A DNA stretch of 64,000 nt from Melastoma dodecandrum. Lineage: Eukaryota; Streptophyta; Magnoliopsida; Myrtales; Melastomataceae. The notes beneath the pieces were generated by a model. That model did no database searches. It had not been told where the DNA came from and worked only from the letters and a program-made list of their open reading frames with translations. Of this stretch, positions 35,764-46,407 are shown piece after piece (within the stretch, counting starts at the first letter, position 1; every line of letters starts with the position of its first letter). A program made the position numbers and the translations under genes. The stretch covers positions 4,859,001 to 4,923,000 of the forward strand of contig JARUPY010000465.1 of NCBI GenBank assembly GCA_029817715.1, in the 5' to 3' direction.

Positions 35764-37517
35764 ATGATCACGAGATCAAACTTGGCGGAGCAATTGAGGG
35801 AGTACCAGCTCCGGTCGAAGAGCGATTGGACTTCCGTTTCCATCTTTTCCTCGTCGTCGGCCTCTGGATTCGGCTCCTCGAGGTATTCCCCAAACCTCTG
35901 GCATTTTTTCCGTGCCGGCGGGCGTTTTCATTGTTGTGATGTTTTTTTCTTCTTCGGTCAAATTATTAATTCTATTCCGTGTGGTTGTTTTTTTATTTAT
36001 ACTAAATTTTTTAAAATATCATCGTATATTAATATTTTAATATTTGGTCGTTATAATCGAATGCGTCGACGAAATCGTATCGCATATGTGTAACGTTTTC
36101 TGCCACCGTTAAAATACTGATTATCATGATTTGACATTGACGTGACATGACCCAAACTATTTTGATCTTTTATGTGATTTTTTTAGAGATCGGACTAAAA
36201 TTGGACATAACATAGGAATTCTTAAAATAATAAATTGAAATCCTAATCAACGCTGCTCATTTTTCCTCTTTCATCATCGACCAATAATGGAGAAAATCCC
36301 GTCGTCGTTCCGGTCGGCGATCGCCATTTTTCTCATTCCCAAGCTCGCTTCGGTACCTAAATCCGACCCCTTTCCGCCCAAAAAGCCCCATCTCGATTCT
36401 CGCAAGAAAACGACGCAAAGTTCGAAAACCCAATTTTCCCAAAATCCTATTCCTTTGCCCGCCGTTAGATCCCAAAAGACGCTCTTTGATTCGCCTAGCC
36501 TCTGGAATGCAAAGGTACTCTTTGATTCCTTCCTTGCTTCGCCAGGTCACTGGCGTCGGTGAACCGGCTCGATTGTGCCGTTGAACTGATTTGAGGAAAG
36601 CTCGATTATGCTTCAATTTTTTCTTAGAATTATTAAGTTGGAAGCTAATAAAAAATTCTCAATAAGAAAATTTCGGATTAGAGTGGTATAAAAAACTCTT
36701 TTTAATCAAACTTATTTGTTTATTGATTTTTTTTTACTTGAACAAATTTCCACCTTCATTATAGGTGAATAAATAAATAGTAATAAGAAAAAATTGAAGC
36801 CATCAAATCAGCACTTTAATGGTGACAGACGACGTTACTTGCCACCAGTGCGCCACGTAGGATTCCGTCAATCAATTTGCTTAACGATGGTTAAAATTAA
36901 TATAACGGCCAAATGTTAGGATGATGATATTTTGAAAAGTTTATAATAGATCGAAAAAAACATTCAAACTTTAGGGTAGAATTGATTATTTGGCCTTTTT
37001 CTTTTCATGCTTGGAATATGTGGGTTTGTGTTTGTTGTCAACGTGTGAACTTCGACGATCGCGGTCTATGCAGTCTGTTGAGGAACAATATTAGGAGAGT
37101 TGCTCTGATATTCAGGCCTTGAATTGCGATGAGAATGTCAAGAGTTATTGCAGTTTGAGATCGTTTATCCTAGAATTTCTTATATGGGTTAGGCTAAAAC
37201 AATGTGCCCAATGTGATACGCATTCATTGCGTTCCAGGATTTTAATTGAAAGTACCCAGCAGATCTGTGGTAGTGACCTGATTGCTCATTGTGTGGATTT
37301 TGGGTGCAGGGTGGATGTCGTGATCTTTGTGATCTGGGAACTAGTCATCCTTGCTTTCCTGGTCTTCTCGGCTGTATCCCTGTACTTCCGGCACATGCAG
37401 GTTGGCTTCATATTGATCTGTGTTACCATGCTCTTGCTTTTATGCATGAGGGTGACGAAACATGTGAGACTAGCCAGGAAAAAGAAGCGGAGGATGCTTC
37501 TTCCCTTGTCAATGTAG
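35764..37517 (+). CDS. Small two-helix membrane protein, uncharacterised
   Basis: Exons 35764-35882 and 37310-37517 give 108 residues. Exon 1 encodes a soluble N-terminus (MITRSNLAEQLREYQLRSKSDW). Exon 2 encodes two membrane helices (IFVIWELVILAFLVFSAVSLY and VGFILICVTMLLLLCM) and a basic tail (ARKKKRRMLLPLSM). The splice (TCGAG|GTATTC to GTGCAG|GGTGG) joins in frame and makes Arg-Val-Asp at the border. I believe this is a conserved plant family without an assigned role. The location is unknown; the basic tail after helix 2 suggests it faces the cytosol. Confidence 0.75.
35883..37309 (+). other. Long intron with repeat and orphan frame
   Basis: Intron of 1,427 bp. It holds a member of the foldback repeat family (about 36,800-36,980) and an unassigned 91-codon frame at 36287-36562 (starts MEKIPSSFRSAIAIF). 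That frame could also splice in frame to exon 37310 via a GTGAAC donor at 36,559. I prefer the 35,764 start, but an alternative first exon cannot be ruled out. Confidence 0.4.
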
Positions 37518-38124
37518 GACGTAGATTCAGGCAAACTTGCAGTTCGCTTTCTTCCGTCCTGCTCAAAAGTGCCTGCACAATTTGATATTTATCCCGAGGT
37601 TCATGGATGCTTGTAAATGCTTGACAAGCTTGATTTTGGGTCAGATGTAATTTGCAAGCTGTTGAAGGTAGATGCAGAGATGAAAAAGAAAATGAAGCGC
37701 ATCTAACCGACACTGCGAAGAGATGTGGATACCTCTTCCATTCTGTGAAGTTGGCAAGTTTTCCCAAACCCTTAACCAAATAGTATTGTCATGAGGTTCC
37801 GACTCCGAGCATTTGGGGGATGCCGCATTTGTTGGCGTGGCACCTCACGCACTGGTAGCTTCGCCATGTTTGAGCATTCTCTGATGATTAGCTACACATA
37901 GATTTTGCTTATGCAAATGAGTGAATGAGCTATAGTGCCCAGTGTCTGGAATTAAAGCATTTCCATGCTAGTGGATCCTTGATGATATATTCCACGAAGG
38001 TTATCCTTGTTATTCAGGCATTTTTGCATTACTCAGGCACCCCAAAATATACTAACATTACAGAGATACACATGGATTATATTATTTTTCGTCACAATGG
38101 CAGTCACAGAACCCGGCACCCAGT
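37518..38124. other. Convergent 3' flanks
   Basis: About 600 bp between the membrane-protein stop and the 4CL-like stop. Only UTR-type sequence is seen. Confidence 0.5.
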
Positions 38125-40258
38125 TCAGATTTTCGAAGTTGCAAGCTTTATGAGGTCTTTCCTCAGGATCTTCCCAGACGGATTCTTGGGTATGGAATCT
38201 ATGAATGTCACCCTTCTGATCCTCTTGTAAGGAGCTACCTGTTTATGCAGAAAAAGAGGTGAGCGAGAGTTGCCGTTGCCTTAGCAGAATAAACACACCC
38301 TACGACTTGTAGTGGAAGTCATTGAGTATTTTGTCTGACTGACCTGTTTGGCCACAAATTCAATGACCTCCTTCTCAGACATCTCGGAACTTGGTTTCCT
38401 TACGACATAAGCGATGGGATATTGGCCAACGTCTTTGTCGGGAAACCTGTGTCACACACTTCTAATTAATTATAGGATGAAGTGTACTTCTCGCATTAGG
38501 ATAACAAGCTGGGAAGGAAGAGTACGGTATAACAGCGGAATCGGCGATAAGAGGATGTGTAAGCAGCAATGCCTCCAGCTCTGCCGGAGGTACCTGCAGA
38601 TGAGAGCCAAAATCATTTTCAGCCAAGAAACGGCAAGATCAAAAGGCTCTCACTGTAGGAAAGTCGGTCACTTACCTGATACCCCTTATATTTGATCAGC
38701 TCCTTGAGGCGATCGACCACGAATATGAATCCGTCGTCGTCTATGTAGCAGAGGTCTCCTGTCCTCAACCATCCATCTGAATCCAGAGTCGAAGTGGTCG
38801 CCTCAGGATTGCTGAAGTAACCTGCCACAGTTCGAAACCCAAGAATCAGTATTGCCACCAGAGGAGCCACAAAAAATTTTCCATACCAGCGAAAACTCGG
38901 CAGAGTACACCGATGAACAACGTGAAACCTTTCATAACAGTCGGCCCTCTCAGCCACAGTTCTCCTGTCTGGTTCACACCCAAAATCCTGCCGCTATCGG
39001 GATCCACCACCCTCGCCTCCATGCCAGCCGATAGCTTCCCTGCCGTCCCGTACCTCCTGACCTCTTCCAACGTGTCAGTGGAAGCCCCAACCCCTGCAGT
39101 CTCCGTCAACCCGTAACCCTGCATTATGCCCACCCCATCGCCAAACTCCTTCGCAAACCCTTCTATCAACTCCTTGCTCAACGGGGCTCCCCCGGACAAG
39201 ACCCACTGCAACGAGCTCAGGTCATAACCCTTCCTTATCTTGTCGGCGTTGTTGATCATCGCCACGAGGATTGGGGGGACTAAGGGCAGGTACGTGGCCC
39301 TGTACTTCCCTATGGATAAAAGCATCTCGTGCATGTCAAACTTTGAGAGGATAATGATGGTGGCCCCGGATGCGAGTAGGCCGGTCGCGAAGGCTGCCAG
39401 GCCGTAGATGTGGTACATGGGGACGGTGCAGACGAATCGTTGTTCCCCAAGCCGGTCTAGGTTGAACCTGTTGAGGACGATCTGTACCATTGCTATCAAG
39501 TTCCTGTGGGACGAGATCACTCCTTTGCTGGCCCCTGTTGATAAAAATACGAGAAAATTAGTACTCAAAACATAAGTGATCCACTGGGGATCGAAACGTA
39601 TCATAGGTGATTGATTACCGGTGGTTCCAGATGAGTAAAGCAGAGTCGCCGTGTCGTCCTGGTAGACCACGTCCTTGGCACGGGACGACCCTGCAGGCCT
39701 CCTCCTCAGCATCTCGCTTAGAGTGTTGACCACCCTTTGACCTCCCTCCGACTGACGGCCGTCCTCGTCTATCAGGACGACCGGGAGCCCGAGGTCGGAC
39801 ACCTTGTGCACGAGCTCCGGGGTGACAAACGCGAGTCGCGCCCCGGAGTCGGCGACCTGCTTGGAGATTTCCCTGGGGGTGTTGAGAGGGTTGCAGGTGG
39901 TGAGGACGGCGCCGAGAGAGAGCACGGCGAGGGACACGACGGGGAAGGAAAGGGAGTTAGGGGAGAGGAGGAGGACAACGTGGCCCTTGCGGAAGCCCAT
40001 GGCCGAGAGGGAAGCGGAGAGGGCGTCGACGGAGGACCATAAGGACGAGAAGGAGACGCGTCGGCCGGTGGAGGCGTCGATGAGGGCAGTGGTGCCGAGG
40101 TGGGGGCGGGAGGAGATGAAGGTGGAGACGTCGAGGGCAGGGGCCACTGGGAGGGGGAGCGGGGGGCGCAGGCTGTGGAAGGAGGAGGTGGAAGGGCAGA
40201 AGCCGGAGCGGGGGTCGACAAAGGGAGGAGGAGGAGGGGCGGTGGTGGAGGAATCCAT
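38125..40258 (-). CDS. 4-coumarate:CoA ligase-like acyl-activating enzyme
   Basis: Adenylates a carboxylic acid and transfers it to CoA. Six exons: 40258-39619, 39534-38929, 38821-38676, 38593-38526, 38446-38344 and 38238-38125, giving about 558 residues. The AMP-binding P-loop [13 protein letters not shown] spans the first intron. [53 protein letters not shown] and the C-terminal catalytic Lys block [13 protein letters not shown] follow. It belongs to the 4CL-like clade rather than true 4CL. Its substrate cannot be read from sequence; fatty acids, jasmonate precursors or cinnamates are all possible. The protein ends in Ser-Lys-Ile, which may act as a weak peroxisome signal (PTS1). Confidence 0.93.
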
Positions 40259-41309
40259 GGCCCGCCTTTTTTCACGATGGGAAAAGAAACCAAATAATTG
40301 GGGTGGGGGGAAAAGTAGGAGGAATGATTGTCTGAGTTAGTGGTGTGGTGCCCTGCCCACCTGCTGCTGCTGCTGCTCCCTTTTTTAATCCTCCCCGATA
40401 ACTACCTACTCTTATCCCCCCGTACTTAACCATTATATATTTTTATATATATACATGAGTTCTTAATGGTCACGAGTAAAGTTGATTATGTTGAAGTTGT
40501 TTGACTTGTACATGCAGCAGCCAAGGGACTCTTGACATTTCTCTCGTGAGATTTTAAAGGTCAGGTACCTTGTTCGATTTTATTTCTGACTTGGCACTTA
40601 CAATTGAATTTAATTGATTGAGTAAGAAGTAATCAAAGTGTTCTCTTTTTGGTCGCCTGGGTGGGGATTATTATTCCTTTTTAAATTTTTCTGGTGTTTT
40701 TCACGTGATTAAGTAAAATTGTATAAAGATTTTGAAAATGACTCCGGGGGGGAGGAAAGGAAGGCGTGGGTCCCAATTGTCATTACCCGTCATTTTGTCC
40801 CGGTGGTCGTCCACTTTTTCTTTCTCTACATGGACGGTGTCGTGGAACCCCATTTGTCTCCTCTCTATTTAAAACTAAAAGGTGCACGCACCTATGTTAA
40901 TTAATTAAGGCTAATAGCGGATGTCTCTTAAAATTTCTAATATATTAAAATTATATATACAGAGTATACAAGGTAAACCGTCGTTTTGGGCATCGCGAAT
41001 GACAGAGTCGAGGATGAGTGCTACATCGATGAAAATATCGCCGCTCTCACGACGGAGTAAGCGTCGAGAAAGGACGTGTCAATGAAGATGGTCAAGGCAC
41101 TTCGAATCGAAACAGTCGATGTTGATATTAGGCGTTAGTTACTTTTGATTAAACACGTGTAACACAATAATCGATAGTTACTGACGGTTACACATAGTTA
41201 GTATATATAAACAAGGATTGTAAACATCAGTTAGAAAGAAGAGAGTCATTTTCACCTTATCTAAATGCATGTTGATTGTAATTCGGTATTTTACAATTAG
41301 AAACGATTG
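40259..41309. other. 4CL-like upstream region and left flank of gypsy element
   Basis: No gene was seen. The left part contains a CTG repeat (about 40,363-40,377). The rest is AT-rich. Confidence 0.5.
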
Positions 41310-41314
41310 GCTTC
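41310..41314. repeat. Target site duplication of gypsy element (GCTTC)
   Basis: GCTTC precedes the 5' LTR and is repeated at 54505-54509 after the 3' LTR. Confidence 0.95.
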
Positions 41315-42422
41315 TGTTGACATAGTAAATAATTTTGGGTCTGGGCTTAAAGCCCAGGAATCATCACACTGCCTAAGGACGAAGTCGCCCAGGCCGACTC
41401 ATGACAACGTCGACTGGGCTAACTCAGAACGATGTCGTCCAGGTCGACTCATAATGAAGTCGACTGGGTTAACTCATGACGAAGTCATCTAGGTCGATTC
41501 ATGACGAGGTCAGTTAGGATAACTCATGATGAAGTCGACCCACAATGGGGTTACTAAAGACGATTTATAGAGTCGACTAGGTCAACTCACCACTAAGATA
41601 TGACTACCAATATGACCCAATAGTAGCTAGGTCTACTTATAGGGTCAAGTCAACATTATCTCGAACAAAGGCAAGCAGCCAAAGCCCGTGCAAACAAAGC
41701 AAGTCGACGAGATGGGAATAAATTTATTCCTAAAAAGTCACGATTATTAAGAATCGTAACCGATTCTAATTTTCAGGAACGTGATCCCGTATCTCATGGG
41801 GAGTTGTTGGGACACTCCCACGATACTAGGAATCACGATCCATGACACGATCTGTAACAAGATCCACTCGTTACGTGTTAGACACGTACGAGCTCTCTAT
41901 AAATAGCAAAGGAATTTCCAAAGACAAAGGACGAATACACACAGCCAAAACTCTGAAGTTTGTTCGTCAACCTTAGGAATTCCTGACCCGGTTTTTAGGT
42001 CAACTACCCTTCCACCGACGGAGTGAGCTCGTAGGGCCTTTGTCGTCAATCTTCCGCCAGCGACACCACCGACGGAGTGAGCTCGTAGGGCCTTTGTCGT
42101 CAATCTTCCGCCAGCGACTCCACCGACGAAGCGAGCTTTCAAGGCCTTCGTCACGACCTTCCGCCAGCAACCACCGCAGACGGAGCGAGCTTCCAAGGCC
42201 TTCGTCACGCGTTCTCCGCCGCTACAAGATCCCACATCGTCACTACCGTCCCACTTTTTACCTTTTAATGGCTGTAAGCCCTTTTCTTTTAATTTTCTAA
42301 AGATTGTAAGACTTGCATTTGATTTCAATAAAATTGTGCATCTTCTTACTGGCGACCACAAACTCAATTCCTGTGAGTCCTTTGCCAAATATTTCCGACG
42401 TGATCCGTTCTATAGGCGAACA
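41315..42422 (+). repeat. Gypsy 5' LTR
   Basis: 1,108 bp, TGTTGACA...GGCGAACA. Contains a TATA box (CTATAAATA, about 41,897), a polyadenylation-type AATAAA (about 42,327) and a tandem repeat of about 54 bp (42,012-42,225). Differs from the 3' LTR by about 7 substitutions and one 6-bp indel. Confidence 0.96.
42012..42225. repeat. 54-bp degenerate tandem repeat in LTR
   Basis: Units start at 42012, 42066, 42120 and about 42170 (CCACCGACGG/A...). The first two are nearly identical. The same array is in the 3' LTR (about 54,094-54,307). Confidence 0.85.
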
Positions 42423-42450
42423 CGTTTTTGGCGACCACAGTGGGAGTACG
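42423..42450 (+). promoter_or_regulatory. Gypsy primer-binding region
   Basis: A TGGCGACCACAGTGGGA-type sequence lies a few bases after the LTR end, as expected for a tRNA primer site. I cannot name the tRNA with confidence. Confidence 0.55.
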
Positions 42451-42466
42451 TTGAAAAAAAAAAAGA

Positions 42467-45256
42467 ATGCCGAGAAATACTCGAAGCCGTGAGTCTCAGA
42501 ATCCCTTAGATGGGGAAAACCAGGAACTTCCTCCGGGAATGGACTTGCCAGCGCCGGCCCTAGGAGGCCAGGCAGCTACAAACCAGTCAGAACTTCCTCC
42601 GGGAATGGATTTACCAGCGCCGGCTCTAGGAGGCCAGGCAGCTACAAACCAGTCCACCTTTGATTCACATACCCCGTCTGAATTTATTTCAAGACTGGAG
42701 TTCCACAAGGAACTGGGAGATGTGCGTCAGGAGTTGACTGCTATGAAGGGTATTCTAATGGATGTCCAAACCCTAATAGGGCGTCTTTTTGGCCCGAGAA
42801 ACGAGGAAAGAGTAAGACCTCATATGAGAGAAACCCCCTTTAGGGAGTCTACGTTCATGACAGACGCTCGACGGACTGCTCAAGGGCCACGTAACGTGAC
42901 TTTTGAGCAGTCTGAGATAAGGACAAATGCTCTTTTCGAACCCGGGAATCTGGTTCCCCCTGGTCGACCCTCTTCTTCACGTAATCGACCAACGAATACG
43001 TATTGGAATGGGGCAGAGGACTTTCAAGAAGAAACAGATCGAGGGGAGGATTTTAATCCGTCTCGTCGCCCTGGAAAAGAACCTGTAATCGACGCGACTG
43101 GAGACCCCTATGACCTTGGATCCCGAGGTGGAAACTTTCGGGAGGAACCTTCTTTCTACATAAGGGATCCAGCGAATCAGGCAATGGGAGAAAGATCTCC
43201 ATACAGCCCGATAAGGTCGACTCGACCTCCAGCGCAGGCCCCTGTAGGCGATGTACCCCCAGACTTGAGGGAGGCCATAACTCAGGTTATAGAGCAAATC
43301 GTCCCCGGAATAGCTCGGCGAGACGATGCCTGTTTGTACAGGTCTCCCTATCCTGCATATGTCGACAGAGATTTCCCTCTACCTAGAGGTTATAAGGTGC
43401 CCGACTTTACTCGTTTTTCGGGTGAAGATGAAATGACCCCACTCGAGCATGTCGCTCGCTTCACTCATCAACTTGGTGAGGCGGCTGGGAACGACTTTTG
43501 GAAACTGAAGCTCTTCCCTAACTCGTTAACGGGAGATGCCTTTACGTGGTATGCGAGTTTGCTGTCAGGGTCAGTAGCCTCGTGGACTCAGATGCAGTCT
43601 ATGTTCGTTAAAACCTTTGCTCGACTGGACGCCCCCATATCGATGTTTGAGGTAATGCGCCTTAAGCAGGCTAACGGAGAACACCCAGGGCAGTTTCTAA
43701 TGAAACTTAGGAAGGCCCTACTGCGGTGTACACCCCCTATACCGGAAAAAGATCAATTACTTCTCGCATTAAATGCGCTGACTATCCCGTTCCGGAAAAA
43801 GCTTCAGGGCGAGCGCTTTGCTGACCTGTATGATTTAGCAAGGAGGGCTACTGAGTATTATCAGCTCCTTACGGAGGAAGCCCAACTGACTCGAGCCTAC
43901 CAAGTCGACACTTATGAAGTCGACATGGCGGAATTTGTCAAGGGGGAGTCGACTATATGCGATCCCCTGACCAAGAAGAATTCCAAAGCTAAGGCATCCC
44001 AAAAGAACGCCGAGGAAAGAAAATACTCTTTCGACACGGATAAAGTCGATGCTATATTCGACTGGCTATATCAAAGGAAAAGGATTAGGCTTAAGCCCTG
44101 CCATCGAGTCCCTCAGACAGAGAGGGAAAAGAATAGGAATTACTGCAAGTGGCATGGGTCCTTCACCCATGCTACCAAGGATTGTTTGTCCTTTAGAAAT
44201 ATCATCCAGGATTTAATAGAGTCTAAAGAGCTCCGTTTTCCCGAGGTTGACGAAGTCGCCGTGGTGGATGATAGTCCATTCGGGGATGAAGTCGCCATTC
44301 ATACGTTTGACATATTTGATGCTGAGGTTAATCTCTTAGAAGTTATTAACGACTCTGCTGAACCCTCGCAGGACTTACAAGCAACCGGCGAAACTTTGGT
44401 GGCTAATGCTCTGATGAAGCGACTGGCTGAGCGTGGGGTCTTCATATTGCCCAAAGGAAGGGAGAAGTGGCTATGCCACTGGCACTTGAACGACACTCAT
44501 ACTACGGATCAGTGCCACACGTTCAAGAAATACCTACTGGACAGCAAGACGGAGGGATGGTACGACTTGACCCCGTTTGAGGAAGCAGCAATGTCGCTGA
44601 ACACTTCCCGAGGATCTTCTCACGCCCTCAAAAGCCCTCCTAGCGCAGATCGTCGATTAACCTTGCGAGGAGGAAGAGGAGGTCCCCAGGGTCACAAGGG
44701 GAATGGAGAGGCAGTCGCCCGGGGAACAGAACGCCCGACACGGCGACTGGAGTTCATAGACTCGTCTGGCCAAATGGTCATCAAACAGGGGTACTCTAGA
44801 ACTACCCCTGTCAAGGAGATTAGACCGGTAGAGGAGCATAAGGAAACAGACCAACCTCAGCAGGCCGTGAATCGCAGGCCCCGCTACGCGTCGCAGACTG
44901 TTGATCCTCAGGAACTGCGGAGGGGGCCACCTATTGCCCAATTCCTGGACGAAAAGCTGCTGTGCCAAAAGTGCAAGCTGATCGCTCACAACCGCATACT
45001 CATCACCCAGCTCTGCACAGCATGCTGCGTTAACTACTTCTTGCGTCTCGTCGACTTATCCGCAAAAGGGGAGATGCTGGTGAAGGCAGTCCGTCCTGAG
45101 GGCTCAGGTAATTTGAACCCTAACAAGCCCTCTTCGAATAGGCCAGCAGATAACCCTGTGCAGGTAGGATATGACCCAGCTGACGGAAGGTTTGTGGAGG
45201 TAAGTCAAAAGGAACCAAGGTTCGTCAAAGCACTTAACCCTTCGTCTCAATGGTAG
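42467..45256 (+). CDS. gag: Gypsy gag polyprotein
   Basis: 929 residues. The N-terminal part has a 22-residue tandem duplication (ELPPGMDLPAPALGG..., about 42,524-42,655). A retrotransposon gag domain lies around KLKLFPNSLTGDAFTWY and ARLDAPISMFEVMRLKQ. Two zinc-finger-like motifs follow: CKWHGSFTHATKDC and CHWHLNDTHTTDQC. It ends at TAG (45254-45256). The same frame stays open after the TAG into the protease, so stop-codon read-through is possible. Confidence 0.93.
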   Translation: MPRNTRSRESQNPLDGENQELPPGMDLPAPALGGQAATNQSELPPGMDLPAPALGGQAATNQSTFDSHTPSEFISRLEFHKELGDVRQELTAMKGILMDVQTLIGRLFGPRNEERVRPHMRETPFRESTFMTDARRTAQGPRNVTFEQSEIRTNALFEPGNLVPPGRPSSSRNRPTNTYWNGAEDFQEETDRGEDFNPSRRPGKEPVIDATGDPYDLGSRGGNFREEPSFYIRDPANQAMGERSPYSPIRSTRPPAQAPVGDVPPDLREAITQVIEQIVPGIARRDDACLYRSPYPAYVDRDFPLPRGYKVPDFTRFSGEDEMTPLEHVARFTHQLGEAAGNDFWKLKLFPNSLTGDAFTWYASLLSGSVASWTQMQSMFVKTFARLDAPISMFEVMRLKQANGEHPGQFLMKLRKALLRCTPPIPEKDQLLLALNALTIPFRKKLQGERFADLYDLARRATEYYQLLTEEAQLTRAYQVDTYEVDMAEFVKGESTICDPLTKKNSKAKASQKNAEERKYSFDTDKVDAIFDWLYQRKRIRLKPCHRVPQTEREKNRNYCKWHGSFTHATKDCLSFRNIIQDLIESKELRFPEVDEVAVVDDSPFGDEVAIHTFDIFDAEVNLLEVINDSAEPSQDLQATGETLVANALMKRLAERGVFILPKGREKWLCHWHLNDTHTTDQCHTFKKYLLDSKTEGWYDLTPFEEAAMSLNTSRGSSHALKSPPSADRRLTLRGGRGGPQGHKGNGEAVARGTERPTRRLEFIDSSGQMVIKQGYSRTTPVKEIRPVEEHKETDQPQQAVNRRPRYASQTVDPQELRRGPPIAQFLDEKLLCQKCKLIAHNRILITQLCTACCVNYFLRLVDLSAKGEMLVKAVRPEGSGNLNPNKPSSNRPADNPVQVGYDPADGRFVEVSQKEPRFVKALNPSSQW

Positions 45257-46348
45257 AAGGCGGAAAGGAAGGTTACGCTTCCCGTAAGGGCTCAAAAGAG
45301 AAAAGAAAGGCGTCTAAGTCACGCCCAGAAGAAACCAAGAATGACCCCTGTGATGCCACCCTTTGGCGGGAACCATGCCACAGGGAAACAAGTCGCAGAG
45401 CCCGAGCGAGTCGAGTCTACTGACTACTCGGAAGACCCAGGCTCGAGCTTTGACTATACTCCTCTACGAGGAGATAAGCCCTGCGACTTCAACGCAGAGC
45501 AAGGGCCCCTCGTGAGCTGCAACGCTCTTACCCTCCCTGCGGAGTTCGCCTGCAACAACAAGTCGGAGGCACCGGAAGGTAAAACTCTCGACTCTAAAGT
45601 CACTACATTTCCTTCTGGCTTCCCTCTGCACTGGTTGAGGAAACCATCAGATCGCATGAAACAGCATATGCATTCGCTGTACATCTCAGCTACCTTTGAT
45701 GGTGTCTTAGTGGGCCGAGTCTTAATAGACAATGGCGCCACTGTCAATGTTCTTCCCCTTGCCAAGTTTAGATTACTTGGGTACAAGCCTAGTGAGTTGG
45801 TGCGAACCGACGTAGCTGTAAGTGGCTTTAATGGGAGAAAATCCGAATGCCTGGGCATATGCTCCGTGCGCCTAGGCGTCGGGAGACACGAGCAGGAAAC
45901 CGCTTTCTTTGTAATCGATATAGCCCCTTCATTTAACGCGCTTTTAGGACGTGATTGGCTTCATAAGGCCGCCGCGATTCCATCTACTTTGCATAGGGAA
46001 TTAATCCTATGGCTTGATTCCGAAATAGAAATTGTTAAGGCTGATGAATACTCCTGTTGTGACAAGGGTATTTTGCATGCAGAGACGTGTAAGACAGTCA
46101 AGGACCTTACTCTGGACCAGCGCTACAAGCTGGGAGACCCCACAGTCGGACCCTTAGGTGAACCTTCTGGGAAGTTCGACTTCATCGTGAGCTATGGCAC
46201 CTCTCACCCCAAGCCTGACGAAGGACCGATTGTGCCAACAGGATGGGGGCCCGACTTCACAGACAAGGACATAGATGAGGTCCTGCAAGAAGTAGTCACG
46301 ACCAAGGATGAAGGCGAGACGAACAACAGCCCAAGCGGAAGCGCCTAA
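45257..46348 (+). CDS. pro: Gypsy aspartic protease region
   Basis: In frame with gag beyond a single TAG. The first Met is at 45341 and gives 335 residues. The catalytic motif is LIDNGATVNVLP; the later flap region is FNALLGRDWLH. It cuts the polyprotein. The RT frame that follows is different. Confidence 0.88.
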   Translation, partial: KAERKVTLPVRAQKRKERRLSHAQKKPRMTPVMPPFGGNHATGKQVAEPERVESTDYSEDPGSSFDYTPLRGDKPCDFNAEQGPLVSCNALTLPAEFACNNKSEAPEGKTLDSKVTTFPSGFPLHWLRKPSDRMKQHMHSLYISATFDGVLVGRVLIDNGATVNVLPLAKFRLLGYKPSELVRTDVAVSGFNGRKSECLGICSVRLGVGRHEQETAFFVIDIAPSFNALLGRDWLHKAAAIPSTLHRELILWLDSEIEIVKADEYSCCDKGILHAETCKTVKDLTLDQRYKLGDPTVGPLGEPSGKFDFIVSYGTSHPKPDEGPIVPTGWGPDFTDKDIDEVLQEVVTTKDEGETNNSPSGSA

Positions 46349-46407
46349 GAGCCAGGAGAGCACTGCGACGGAGTTGGAGCCCGATAGACTCCTACACGAA
46401 GGGATGT

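Noticed and set aside
36287..36562. 91-codon frame starting MEKIPSSFRSAIAIF as first exon of the membrane protein
   Set aside because: It can splice in frame, but the 35,764 exon gives a better join and a more plausible N-terminus. I kept it only as an alternative.
39804..40340. Long plus-strand frames opposite the 4CL-like first exon
   Set aside because: GC-rich shadow frames of a well-supported gene.
42040..42388. Repetitive frames on both strands of the gypsy LTRs (also 53973-54470)
   Set aside because: They come from the 54-bp tandem array in the LTR and recur identically in both LTRs, so they are not genes.
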